Source of the DNA: Flavobacteriales bacterium
GTDB lineage: Bacteria > Bacteroidota > Bacteroidia > Flavobacteriales_E > Vicingaceae
Assembly: GCA_020635825.1 (NCBI GenBank)
Contig: JACJZA010000008.1
Span: forward strand, 186,001-250,000
Direction of reading: 5' to 3'
DNA: 64,000 nt
In this document: piece by piece, positions 25,514 through 34,552 of the stretch
How positions within the stretch are numbered: the first letter of the stretch is position 1
Layout of the letters: each line of letters begins with the position of its first letter
The notes under the pieces: generated by a model
The model's input: the letters and a program-made list of their open reading frames with translations, nothing else
Told to the model about the DNA's origin: nothing
Databases searched by the model: none
Made by a program: the position numbers and the translations under genes

Positions 25514-26539
25514 ATGAAAATTCTAAAAAAATTATTAATTGTTGTATTGGTATTAGTAGGTATTTATTTAATACTTGGTTTAGTGGGACCTTCGGGTTAC
25601 AAAATTACTAGAAGTATTAAAATTGCTGCTCCTGTTGATGTTGTTTTTGACCAAACTTCTATTTATGGGAATTGGGCTGCTTGGTCACCATGGGCTAAAT
25701 TAGATGCTAATGCAAAATATACTATTGAAAATGATAACCAAGAAACTGGTGCGGCTATGAGTTGGGTAGGAAATCCTGATAATGTTGGAACTGGAGGAAT
25801 GATTACTTCGGAAATTGAAAAAAATAAAAAATTCTACTACGATTTAACTTTCTTAGTTCCATTTGAAATGACTTCTCATGGAGGATTTAATTATATGCAA
25901 GAAGGAGATTCTGTTTTATTGGAATGGTTTGACGAAGGAGAATTTGGATTCATGGTTCGTCCAATGATGTTGTTTATGGATTTAGAAGCTGAGTTAGGAC
26001 CTCAATTTGAACAAGGGTTAGCAGATATCAAAAAAATATGTGAAGCTGTTGAAGTGGCTCCAAAAGTGGAGGTTACAGAAGTTGAATTAACAGCTCAACC
26101 AATTTTATATGTTTCTGAATCCTCTTCTTTAAACTCTGATTCTATTGCTATAAAAATAGGAGCTGCCTATGGAGAAATAGGAGCAGTAATGGAAGCAAAT
26201 AAATTAAACATGGCTGGTGCACCTTTAGCAATTACTACTAAATTTTCGATGGAGGAAATGTATTGGGAATTTAATGCGGCTATTCCGGTATTAGAAGCTC
26301 TAGATAATGTAAAATTAAGTGGAAGAGTGCAAAAAGGATTTACTCACGAAGGTAAAGCGGTAAAGGCTATTCATGTAGGAAGTTATGAAACAAGTGTAGC
26401 TACTTATAATGCTATAGAAGAATATATGAAAGTAAAAGGATTGGAACAAGCTGGTGGACCTTGGGAAGAATATATTGACGACCCAATGGAAGTAAAACCT
26501 GAAGAGTTAAGAACTGCAATTTACTACCCTGTAAAATAA
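25514..26539 (+). CDS. Membrane-anchored SRPBCC domain fused to GyrI-like domain
   Basis: The 341-residue product starts with one membrane helix (about 4-24). A START/SRPBCC (polyketide-cyclase-like) ligand-binding domain follows at about 33-180 (ITRSIKIAAPVDVVFDQTSIYGNWAAWSPW), then a GyrI/AraC-effector-like domain at about 185-341 (QPILYVSES...AVKAIHVGSYETSVATYNAIEEYM). Both folds bind small hydrophobic or drug-like ligands in other proteins. The protein would present them on the periplasmic side or at the membrane surface. No enzyme residues are evident and the ligand is unknown. It begins 39 bp after mqnE. Confidence 0.82.
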   Translation: MKILKKLLIVVLVLVGIYLILGLVGPSGYKITRSIKIAAPVDVVFDQTSIYGNWAAWSPWAKLDANAKYTIENDNQETGAAMSWVGNPDNVGTGGMITSEIEKNKKFYYDLTFLVPFEMTSHGGFNYMQEGDSVLLEWFDEGEFGFMVRPMMLFMDLEAELGPQFEQGLADIKKICEAVEVAPKVEVTEVELTAQPILYVSESSSLNSDSIAIKIGAAYGEIGAVMEANKLNMAGAPLAITTKFSMEEMYWEFNAAIPVLEALDNVKLSGRVQKGFTHEGKAVKAIHVGSYETSVATYNAIEEYMKVKGLEQAGGPWEEYIDDPMEVKPEELRTAIYYPVK

Positions 26540-26552
26540 TTATTGAACTAAA

Positions 26553-26588
26553 TAATGCATAGCCGAGAATTTTCTCGGCTATTATTAT
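26553..26588 (+). terminator. Possible terminator or processing hairpin between SRPBCC and GDPD genes
   Basis: ATAGCCGAGA and TCTCGGCTAT form a strong stem with a very short loop, flanked by A/T-rich arms. It sits just before the GDPD start, so that gene may have readthrough or its own promoter. Confidence 0.65.
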
Positions 26589-26592
26589 CTAT

Positions 26593-27342
26593 ATGAGTAA
26601 ATTAACAATAACAGGGCATAGAGGAGCGGGTGGATTAGCACCTGAAAATACATTGGCTTCTATTCAATTGGCATTAGATTTAGGTGTAGATAGAATTGAA
26701 ATTGATGTACAACAAACCAAAGACAATGTGATTATTGTATTGCACGATAGAACATTGAGAAGAACCACTGATGGGTTTGGTTTTGTAAAATTGATGAACT
26801 ACGATGAAATTTTAAAATTTAGTGCTGGGGTTAAATTTAATCGAGTTTACATTGATGAAAAGGTACCTACTTTAGCTGAAGTTATTGATTTAATTAATGG
26901 TAGAGCTGAATTGGTCATAGAAACAAAGTACAGTTATTTGTATTATCCCAATATTGAACGCCATATTTTGAATGTTATTAAAAGTAAAAATGCACTTGAT
27001 TGGTGTAAGATTATTTCTTTTAACGACAGAGCTTTATTTAGAATTAATAAACTAAATAAAGAAGTAAAAACAGGAAAACTGTTTGTAGGAAAACATGCGA
27101 GTTTACCTTTGTCTTTTGATAAGGGATTAAATTTTAAACCATTACATCGGTATTATTTTGTGGATGAAATTATTGTACAACATAAATATGCTACCCAATC
27201 CATCATTGATAAAGTGCATGAATTTGGCAAAGAGCTACATGTATGGACAGTAAACGACCCTGAAACCATTGAAGTCTTAATTAAAAGAGGGGTAGATGGA
27301 ATTATTTCTGATTACCCTAATTTGTTGTTGAAGTATAGATAA
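26593..27342 (+). CDS. Glycerophosphodiester phosphodiesterase
   Basis: The 249-residue TIM-barrel enzyme hydrolyses glycerophosphodiesters to sn-glycerol 3-phosphate and an alcohol. The GDPD signature is intact: GHRGAGGLAPENT (8-20, catalytic His9 and metal-binding Glu18), EIDVQ (metal Glu38/Asp40) and the second catalytic His in VLHDRTLRRTTDG (about 50-62), with the C-terminal HVWTVND. No signal peptide is seen, so it should be cytoplasmic (UgpQ-like). Confidence 0.93.
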   Translation: MSKLTITGHRGAGGLAPENTLASIQLALDLGVDRIEIDVQQTKDNVIIVLHDRTLRRTTDGFGFVKLMNYDEILKFSAGVKFNRVYIDEKVPTLAEVIDLINGRAELVIETKYSYLYYPNIERHILNVIKSKNALDWCKIISFNDRALFRINKLNKEVKTGKLFVGKHASLPLSFDKGLNFKPLHRYYFVDEIIVQHKYATQSIIDKVHEFGKELHVWTVNDPETIEVLIKRGVDGIISDYPNLLLKYR

Positions 27343-27376
27343 AAGAAAGCCTCACAATTTGTGAGGCTTTCTTTTT
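27341..27376. terminator. Bidirectional intrinsic terminator between GDPD gene and tRNA-His
   Basis: AAAAGAAAGCCTCAC and GTGAGGCTTTCTTTT form a 15-bp perfect stem with a 5-nt loop. The A- and T-tracts allow use from both strands. Confidence 0.93.
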
Positions 27377-27377
27377 G

Positions 27378-27452
27378 GGTGGAAGATGGGATTCGAACCC
27401 ACGACCCCTAGAACCACAATCTAGTGCTCTAACCAACTGAGCTACAACCACC
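27378..27452 (-). tRNA. tRNA-His (anticodon GTG)
   Basis: The anticodon stem CTAGA/TCTAG has loop TTGTGGT (GTG at 34-36). An extra 5' G (position -1) sits opposite C73, as expected for tRNA-His. The T-loop is TTCGAAT and CCA is not encoded. The acceptor GTGGTTG/CTTCCAC carries two adjacent T-T oppositions (5-68 and 6-67), which is unusual. Confidence 0.9.
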
Positions 27453-27555
27453 ATTTTGGGACGGCAAATATAATACATTTTTTTATTTACACGAACATTA
27501 AAAAGCAAATCGATTAATTTTTGTGGCATAAATTCTTTTGCCCCTAGCTTATGTT

Positions 27556-27563
27556 TAACTTTG
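27556..27563 (+). promoter_or_regulatory. Putative -7 element for copA (possibly leaderless)
   Basis: TAACTTTG matches TAnnTTTG and only 5 nt separate it from the copA ATG, so the transcript would begin at or next to the start codon. The -33 region is weak. Confidence 0.5.
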
Positions 27564-27568
27564 TATAA

Positions 27569-29698
27569 ATGAGCAAAGAGCAAAATACCACTTTAAATGT
27601 AGAAGGAATGACTTGTGCCAATTGTGCATTGGGCATTAAAAAACATTTAGAAAAAAAAGGACTGGAAGAAGTAAACGTCAATTTTTCTACAGGGGAGGTA
27701 TTATTTAAAAATGCACAAAATCTTTCTCTTCAGGAAATAAAAAATGGCATCAATAATTTAGGTTATAAAGTAGTAGAAGAGGATGCTCATCATGGTCATC
27801 ATCACAGCCATTCAGGAGCTTCGACTATTGAGAAAAAATTCTACTTCTCTTTAATTTTTACCATACCTCTGTTTTTACACATGTTTGTTCCTAAAGATTT
27901 TTTCTTGAATAATGTTTGGGTACAGTTAGCATTGTGTTTACCTGTTTTTGTGGTTGGTTTTTTACATTTTGGTAAAAGTGCTTGGGGTTCTTTAAAAAGT
28001 GGAATCCCAAATATGGATGTACTGATTTTAATTGGCTCTACTTCGGCATTCATTTATAGTTTAATAGGAACCATACAGCATTTAGGAAGCGAACATGAAC
28101 ATCAATATTTGTTTTATGAAACGGCGGCTACCATTATTACTTTGGTTTTATTGGGAAATGTATTGGAACATCGTTCAGTAAAACAAACAACCACAGCTAT
28201 AAAAGAATTAACCCAACTGCAAAAAACTGAAGCCAAAAGAGTTTTAGAAAATGGTTCTATTGAAATTGTAAATGCTGAGGATTTAAAAGTAGGGGATGTT
28301 ATTCAGGTAAATGCCGGAGATAAAATTGCTATAGATGGAGAAATTATTTGGGGCGATGCAGCTATTAATGAGTCAATGATTACCGGAGAAAGTTTACCTG
28401 TGGAAAAGAAAGAAGGTAAAAAAGTAATAGGAGGAACGATTGTAGAAGAAGGAAACTTAAAAATTAAGGTAGAGAAAGTCGGTGAGGAAACAGTTCTTTC
28501 TAAAATTATTCAAATGGTTAAAAACGCTCAGGCAGACCAACCAGGAATACAACGATTGGGCGATAAGATTAGTGCGATTTTTGTTCCTGTGGTAGTGGGT
28601 ATTTCCCTTCTTACTTTCATATTGGCTTTTTTTGTTTTTAAGATTGAATTTAAACAAGCCATGATGCAAAGCATTGCAGTATTGGTTATTTCTTGCCCTT
28701 GTGCTATGGGATTAGCTACTCCAACAGCTGTAATGGTTGGAATTGGGAGGGCTGCAAAAAAAGGAATTTTAATAAAAGGAGGTAGTACTTTGGAAGTTTT
28801 TGCCAGAGCAAAAAACATGGTGTTTGATAAAACAGGAACCATCACTACCGGTAAGTTTATTATTAAAAGAACCAAATTATACAGTTTGGTGAACGAACAA
28901 GAAATTAAAAACCTTTTGTATAGTATTGAACAACATTCATCTCATCCTATTGCTAAATCAATAGTCAATTATTTAAAAGGAGATGCTAATAAAATGGAGT
29001 TTTCAAACATTAAAGAAATTAAAGGTGTTGGATTAGAAATAACAGACAAATCTAATATTTATAAGTTAGGTTCGAAAAGATTGTTGACAGGCCAAGAGGC
29101 TGAAGAACATGCTATTTATTTATTCAAGAATAATGAATTAATTGCAGGAATTGATATTGAGGACGAGTTGAAATTGAATGCAGCTAACACAATGAGTTTA
29201 CTCAAAGACCAAGGAATTAATACTGTGTTGTTAAGTGGGGATGTTAAGCAAAAGTGTGATGAACTGGCAAAACACTTAAATATTCAGACTGTTTATAGCG
29301 AACAGTTGCCCGAGCATAAATTAGAAAAAATAGATGAATTAGTGAAACAGGCTCCAACAGTAATGGTAGGAGATGGCATCAATGATGCTCCTGCATTGGC
29401 AAAAGCTAGTGTGGGTGTCTCGTTGAGTAATGCTACTCAAGTAGCTGTACAGACAGCTCAAGTGGTTTTATTGAATGATAAAGATTTGAGTCAGGTTTAT
29501 GAGGCATATTTAATTAGTAAGCATACGCTTAAAACTATTAAACAAAACTTGTTTTGGGCTTTCTTTTACAATGTGGTAGCTATACCTATTGCGGCTTTTG
29601 GTTTTCTTAATCCGATGGTTGCAGCTTTAGCTATGGCTTTTTCAGATGTAATTGTAATTGGAAATTCAATTAGACTTAAGACTAAAAAACTTAATTAG
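27569..29698 (+). CDS. copA: Heavy-metal (copper-type) P1B ATPase
   Basis: This inner-membrane pump exports Cu(I) from the cytoplasm. The 709 residues show one N-terminal HMA domain with Cys16-x2-Cys19 (GMTCANC), a His-rich linker (HHGHHHSHS), eight membrane helices with the transport motif Cys376-Pro-Cys378, the phosphorylation site DKTGT (Asp420), SSHPIA in the nucleotide domain and GDGINDAP (about 601-608). CPC plus one HMA fits CopA. The His-rich linker might widen metal binding. It is a lone cistron converging on the minus-strand envelope operon 3 bp away. Confidence 0.93.
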   Translation: MSKEQNTTLNVEGMTCANCALGIKKHLEKKGLEEVNVNFSTGEVLFKNAQNLSLQEIKNGINNLGYKVVEEDAHHGHHHSHSGASTIEKKFYFSLIFTIPLFLHMFVPKDFFLNNVWVQLALCLPVFVVGFLHFGKSAWGSLKSGIPNMDVLILIGSTSAFIYSLIGTIQHLGSEHEHQYLFYETAATIITLVLLGNVLEHRSVKQTTTAIKELTQLQKTEAKRVLENGSIEIVNAEDLKVGDVIQVNAGDKIAIDGEIIWGDAAINESMITGESLPVEKKEGKKVIGGTIVEEGNLKIKVEKVGEETVLSKIIQMVKNAQADQPGIQRLGDKISAIFVPVVVGISLLTFILAFFVFKIEFKQAMMQSIAVLVISCPCAMGLATPTAVMVGIGRAAKKGILIKGGSTLEVFARAKNMVFDKTGTITTGKFIIKRTKLYSLVNEQEIKNLLYSIEQHSSHPIAKSIVNYLKGDANKMEFSNIKEIKGVGLEITDKSNIYKLGSKRLLTGQEAEEHAIYLFKNNELIAGIDIEDELKLNAANTMSLLKDQGINTVLLSGDVKQKCDELAKHLNIQTVYSEQLPEHKLEKIDELVKQAPTVMVGDGINDAPALAKASVGVSLSNATQVAVQTAQVVLLNDKDLSQVYEAYLISKHTLKTIKQNLFWAFFYNVVAIPIAAFGFLNPMVAALAMAFSDVIVIGNSIRLKTKKLN

Positions 29699-29701
29699 AT
29701 C

Positions 29702-30337
29702 TTAATCTAAAATAACCATTCCATTAAGTAAATCATCACATAAAGACCTGTATTCCGGTAATAAATTTTGGGAGGTAAAGGTTACAAATTGCACAGTACC
29801 TTGCTCATTAGAATAATAATAACCGTAATAAGTAAATTTCACTCCTTTCATTGTCCCGTCCATTTGCATAAAAAGGACTTTTAAATCATTTACCATTCTA
29901 TATTCTTGTTTTACAATCTCAATATCTGGAGCAACTTTTCGTGCATTATCAAGGGCAATACCTTGTAAGGTAAGTATGGGAATTTCTATTTTTTCAGTAA
30001 TAATCATGGCATATAAATCACCATCTTTGTAATTCAAAGTGTATTCTGCATCTTCATTTGTAGTTGATTTTTTAAAAGTCCAATCTTCTGGATTGATGTA
30101 GAAACCAATATTAAAACGATTACTTTTGATGAGAAAAGTCGATTCTTTACTTTTTTTGAATGATTTTGAGTTGGTTTTTATTTCAACTTCTTCCAGTTCA
30201 CGGTTTTTATATTTCCATGTTCCATTTTCATAAAGAATAATTTCTTCACCATATTCAGTCAATGCATTAACTTGAGAAAAGGAAGCTTGTGCAAAACTTA
30301 ATAAGACAAGTAATAAATATAATCTAACAGTTATCAT
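29702..30337 (-). CDS. Secreted protein of unknown function
   Basis: The 211-residue product has a signal peptide (about 1-21, SFSQ). It then shows the YGEEIILYENGTWKY opening often seen in exported Bacteroidota proteins, and a beta-rich body without known catalytic motifs. No lipobox is visible. It starts 6 bp after the PD40/OmpA gene and is last in that operon, so a periplasmic or outer-membrane accessory role is plausible but unproven. Confidence 0.75.
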   Translation of the reverse strand: MITVRLYLLLVLLSFAQASFSQVNALTEYGEEIILYENGTWKYKNRELEEVEIKTNSKSFKKSKESTFLIKSNRFNIGFYINPEDWTFKKSTTNEDAEYTLNYKDGDLYAMIITEKIEIPILTLQGIALDNARKVAPDIEIVKQEYRMVNDLKVLFMQMDGTMKGVKFTYYGYYYSNEQGTVQFVTFTSQNLLPEYRSLCDDLLNGMVILD

Positions 30338-30343
30338 TTAATT

Positions 30344-32476
30344 TTATTTTCCAGTAATCTTAAACTCAGTTCTTCTGTTTTGTTGGTGAGCATCTTCTTT
30401 TTCGTCTTCAAATTTTAGTTTAGCTATTTCTGCATCACTAATAATTAACTGTTCTTCTCCATAACCTTTAGAAACTAATCTGTCGGCACTAATTCCATTT
30501 TTTATTAAATAATCTACACACGATTGAGCTCTACGTTGGGACAAATCTTGGTTGTACTTGTCTCCACCTCTTGAATCGGTATGTGCTGAAAGTTCAATTT
30601 TAATGGTTGGATTTTCATTTAATAATTTAACTAATCGATCCAATTCATTTTTAGAAGCATCACGCAAAGTAGCTTTGTTGTAATCATAGAAAATATTCTT
30701 TAAAACAATGGTGCTTCCTATTTCAACTTTTTTCAAGTCTATGTTTTTTTCTACTTCTTGGTAGGCAGAAGTTTCAGGAATGTTGAAGTTTTCTGAATGA
30801 AATAAGTATCCATCTGCACGAACGATTAAACCATAATTTTTACCAGATGGTAAAGAAACTAAATACTTACCTGTGGACTCGTTTGATTCAAATTTGGCTA
30901 AAGTAACATTGTCCTCAACATCAATTAATTCAATACTTGAATACAATGGTTTTAAGGTTTTTGCATCACGAATCAATCCTTTTAAAATAGTAATACGTTT
31001 TGTGGCGGCATCAACTTGTTTTTCAATTAATTTTTCTCTTACAGGAGCTGCAATGTTTGCTAATAAATTATCTTCACCTGCTAATTGAACAGGTTTTTCG
31101 GGTCCAAGGAAAGTAATTTGGTAGATGTCTTTTTCTCCAAAACCATCAGATTTAAATGAAGAGTAATATCCTCTTCGTCCACTGGCATTGATAACAAAGA
31201 ATACATCGTCATCAACAGTGTTGATAGGATAGCCTATGTTTTCAGGTTTTCCCCAGCTACCATCTTTTTGTTTTGTAGATTTAAAAATATCATAACCTCC
31301 CATTGTTTCATGAGCTTGAGAACTAAAGTATAGAGTGGTTCCATCAGGGTGAATCACCACACTTTCTTCATTCCATTTAGTATTAATTGCTGGACCTACA
31401 TTGGTAGCTGTTCCCCAATCTTGTATAGTTTCATCCCAATGTGTTACATAAATATCGTGTAAACCAAATCCACCTGGTTTATCTGAAACAAAATACAATG
31501 TTTTACCATCATTAGAATAACTAGCAGATGATTCATGATATTTTGTATTAATATTTTTGTTCATCTTTTTAGGTTTCGACCAAGTTGAACCTACTAATTT
31601 ACATTCATACAAATTACCATCTCCTTTATCATCTTTGTAAATAATCATGCTTTGAGCATCCGGTGAAACAGCTACAGTAGCATCATGTTCTTCTGAATTA
31701 ACATTTTCCCCCATATTTTCAGGTGCAGTCCATTCTCCATTCACTTTATTAGTGATATAGATATCTTCGAAATATTCGTTTAATCCTCCTGCTATACCAC
31801 CACCGGTTGTTGTATTTCTTCTCGAGGTAAACATCATAACTGATTCATCAGCAGAAATAATAGCTCCATACTCAGGGTATTTAGAATTTACAACTCTACC
31901 AAAATTGTCAATGAATACTCGTTCCGGTTTAGCTACTAATTTTTTCGCTACTTCACATTCTTTAATTCGTAATTGTGTTTCTTCAACTTCTATTGGGTCT
32001 TTACCTGTTAAGATTGCTTGATGTTTTTTAAATTCACTAATTGCTTTATCAAATTCCATCGTTAAATGGTATCCTTGACCTAAATAATAATGAATATCTC
32101 TTGCAACTTGAGGGTTTAACTCTAAGGCTTTTAGAAAGTGAGGAATGCATTCCTCCTTAAAAACAGGAGAGGCTAAATAACATCTTCCTATTCTGTAATT
32201 TAACTGAGCGTTGTTGGGATTAAATTTATTAGCTTCAAATAGAAGAGGTAAAGCTTCTTTGTGATTACTCCTTCTTGCTCTAAAATCTTCATGATTCACA
32301 TCCATAAAGGTCTCTGGGTACAATTCGTATAATTCGTATCCTTCTTCTAACTTTTCTTTAGCAATTTTAAATGCTTCCTTTTGGTCTTTAAATAAACTTT
32401 TATCGAATGGTACATCTTGACTAAAAGCAACAGATGATATAAAAAGTAATAGTGATGATATGATAAGTTTTTTCAT
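30344..32476 (-). CDS. TPR - PD40 beta-propeller - OmpA family envelope protein
   Basis: The 710-residue product has a signal peptide (about 1-19, AFSQ). It then has TPR-like helices (about 50-165), a PD40/WD40-like propeller (about 200-450; repeated PDAQSM, NDGKTLYFVSDK, PDGTTLYFSSQ units), a carboxypeptidase-regulatory-like beta domain (about 490-575) and a C-terminal OmpA peptidoglycan-binding domain (about 590-705; AHTDSRGGDKYNQDLSQRRA). This order is that of PorE, a T9SS-associated outer-membrane protein of Porphyromonas, although no lipobox is present here. It should link the outer membrane to peptidoglycan. Assignment to T9SS is inference. It follows the TPR gene by 27 bp. Confidence 0.87.
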   Translation of the reverse strand: MKKLIISSLLLFISSVAFSQDVPFDKSLFKDQKEAFKIAKEKLEEGYELYELYPETFMDVNHEDFRARRSNHKEALPLLFEANKFNPNNAQLNYRIGRCYLASPVFKEECIPHFLKALELNPQVARDIHYYLGQGYHLTMEFDKAISEFKKHQAILTGKDPIEVEETQLRIKECEVAKKLVAKPERVFIDNFGRVVNSKYPEYGAIISADESVMMFTSRRNTTTGGGIAGGLNEYFEDIYITNKVNGEWTAPENMGENVNSEEHDATVAVSPDAQSMIIYKDDKGDGNLYECKLVGSTWSKPKKMNKNINTKYHESSASYSNDGKTLYFVSDKPGGFGLHDIYVTHWDETIQDWGTATNVGPAINTKWNEESVVIHPDGTTLYFSSQAHETMGGYDIFKSTKQKDGSWGKPENIGYPINTVDDDVFFVINASGRRGYYSSFKSDGFGEKDIYQITFLGPEKPVQLAGEDNLLANIAAPVREKLIEKQVDAATKRITILKGLIRDAKTLKPLYSSIELIDVEDNVTLAKFESNESTGKYLVSLPSGKNYGLIVRADGYLFHSENFNIPETSAYQEVEKNIDLKKVEIGSTIVLKNIFYDYNKATLRDASKNELDRLVKLLNENPTIKIELSAHTDSRGGDKYNQDLSQRRAQSCVDYLIKNGISADRLVSKGYGEEQLIISDAEIAKLKFEDEKEDAHQQNRRTEFKITGK

Positions 32477-32503
32477 AAGAAAAAATGATTAAGCGTTGTT
32501 AGA

Positions 32504-33562
32504 TTAATTACAAATTTGTTGAGAGAAATTTTTACCGTTTTTCAATCCAAGAGATGCAGCTTTACTCCAGTCTTTACAGGCTTTCTCGTCTTCTCGAAGC
32601 ATTTCGTATGCAATTCCTCTGTTTAAGTATGCCGGTCCAAAATCTGCCTGAAGGTTAATAGCTTTATTGCAATCTTCAACTGAACCTTCATAGTCTTCTA
32701 ATTTAAATTTAGAAGCAGCTCTGTTGTTATATGCTTGAACATATTTAGCATCTAACTGAATAGCTTTGTTAAAATCTTCAATGGCAGCTTTGTAATCACC
32801 TTTTTCGTGTTTTGCATAACCGCGATTATTAATAGCAATGAAATAATCTTTTTTCAGTTCAATAGCTTTGTTATAGTTAGTAATCGCTTCATCATACTTT
32901 TTATTAATTCGGTAAGCACTGCCTAAATTGTTGTATGCAAAAAACATTTTTCCATCATTGGCGATGGCTTTTTTATAATCTTGAATGGCACCATCAATAT
33001 CGTTCAGCATTCTTTTTACACTGCCTCTGTCGTTGTAGGCATAAGCATAATTTGGTTTGTTTTTTATGGCATTATCAAAATCTTTGAGGGCATCCTCGTA
33101 TTTTTCATCTAAAAAATACAAACCACCTCTGTAGTAATAAGCATCAGCATTGGTGTTGTCAATTTCTATAGCACGAGTAAAATCAGACATTGCTTTTTCT
33201 TTGTTGTTTTGATCGTAAAAAATACGACCTCTAAAAAAGTGAGCCTTGTTAGAATCAGGATTCAACTCAATTACTTTATTAAAATCATCCATTGCTCCTA
33301 AAATATCTTTTTGTTGATATTTTACTGAACCACGATTAAAAATTGCTTTTTCAAAAGTTGGAACCAATGTAATAGAGGAGTCAAAAGCTTCTATAGCTCC
33401 TTGAAAATCTTGAGTATTGAATTTTTCGATTCCGCGATTGTAAATTTCTTCGGCCTTAGCAACGTTTATAGCTGATTCATCGCCAACGGCTACATCTTGC
33501 GCTTTTGTAATATTTGTTGCAAATGCAAAAAAGGCTATAAAGCTTAAATATTTTATTTTCAT
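32504..33562 (-). CDS. Secreted tetratricopeptide-repeat protein
   Basis: The 352-residue product has a signal peptide (about 1-21, TKAQ) followed by about nine consecutive 34-residue TPR units (about 34-345) with the AYNNRG/YAKHEKGDYKAAIEDFNKAI pattern. TPR arrays are protein-binding scaffolds. It is first in the operon with the PD40/OmpA protein, so it may be its periplasmic partner. There is no catalytic domain. It ends with a Cys-containing tail. Confidence 0.88.
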   Translation of the reverse strand: MKIKYLSFIAFFAFATNITKAQDVAVGDESAINVAKAEEIYNRGIEKFNTQDFQGAIEAFDSSITLVPTFEKAIFNRGSVKYQQKDILGAMDDFNKVIELNPDSNKAHFFRGRIFYDQNNKEKAMSDFTRAIEIDNTNADAYYYRGGLYFLDEKYEDALKDFDNAIKNKPNYAYAYNDRGSVKRMLNDIDGAIQDYKKAIANDGKMFFAYNNLGSAYRINKKYDEAITNYNKAIELKKDYFIAINNRGYAKHEKGDYKAAIEDFNKAIQLDAKYVQAYNNRAASKFKLEDYEGSVEDCNKAINLQADFGPAYLNRGIAYEMLREDEKACKDWSKAASLGLKNGKNFSQQICN

Positions 33563-33688
33563 AGTGATTAAATTTCCTCTACTAATATAAGAATAATGTT
33601 AAACTACAAAAATTACGCAGAACGAAGTTTTTTACAAGTTAGTAACACTTTCATACTAAACTGTTGATTAATTGATAATTTTACTTCG

Positions 33689-34552
33689 ATGAAAATGCCT
33701 GACAATACCATAAAAGCTGTAAAAGATTATTTTAAAAGTGAATTAATTTCATTTTATGACGAAGCGGAAATTATTGCCATGTATTATGTATTAATGCAAC
33801 ATTATTTTCAGTTGTCTAAATCTCAACTAGTATTATCTGATAAAAAAAGATTGTCCGAGTCTGATTTATTGAAAATCATATATGCTGTAAAAGACTTAAA
33901 AAAGAATAAACCCTTAGCTTATATATTGGGTGAATGGGAATTTTTTGGGTTGCCTTTTAAAGTAAATGAACATACTTTAATTCCTCGTCCCGAAACCGAA
34001 GAGTTGGTACAATTGATTTTAGATGAAAATCAAGGAGAAATTAATTTATTAGACATTGGAGCTGGAACAGGTTGTATTCCAATTAGTTTGAAAAAACAAA
34101 TGAAAAACTGGAAAGTAAGTGGATTGGATATTAGTAACGAAGCTTTGGATATAGCTCAATATAATGCGCATTTAAACGATGTTGAAGTTACTTTTTTTCA
34201 ATACGATATTTTACAAAACAGAAACGCCCACTTAGATGTTAAACTAGATGTGATTGTTAGTAATCCTCCTTATATACCTGAGGCTGATAAAGATCAAATG
34301 AATACTAATGTGTTGAATTATGAACCTCATTTGGCTTTGTTTGTAGCTAATAATAAACCCTTATTATTTTATGATGTAATAAGTGAATTTGCAATCAATA
34401 ACTTGAATAAAGGAGGAAAACTCTATTTTGAAATCCATGAAAAGTACGGAAAAGAAGTGGTTGATATATTGGTTCAAAAAGGATTTGAAAATGTCAAATT
34501 AATGAAAGACATCAACGAAAAAGACAGAATAGTAAAAGCGGTTTTAAATTAA
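33689..34552 (+). CDS. prmC: Peptide chain release factor N5-glutamine methyltransferase
   Basis: PrmC methylates the Gln of the GGQ motif in RF1 and RF2. The 287 residues show the helical N-terminal domain, the IPRPETEELV segment (98-107), SAM loop DIGAGTGCI (122-130) and catalytic NPPY (192-195). Length and motifs are standard. The 3' end overlaps the convergent beta-CASP gene by 9 bp. The start at 33689 is two codons upstream of a second ATG. Confidence 0.95.
   Translation: MKMPDNTIKAVKDYFKSELISFYDEAEIIAMYYVLMQHYFQLSKSQLVLSDKKRLSESDLLKIIYAVKDLKKNKPLAYILGEWEFFGLPFKVNEHTLIPRPETEELVQLILDENQGEINLLDIGAGTGCIPISLKKQMKNWKVSGLDISNEALDIAQYNAHLNDVEVTFFQYDILQNRNAHLDVKLDVIVSNPPYIPEADKDQMNTNVLNYEPHLALFVANNKPLLFYDVISEFAINNLNKGGKLYFEIHEKYGKEVVDILVQKGFENVKLMKDINEKDRIVKAVLN

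Noticed and set aside
27317..27583. 88-codon minus-strand frame over tRNA-His
   Set aside because: It is a translation of the tRNA gene and terminator plus the copA promoter region; no protein features.
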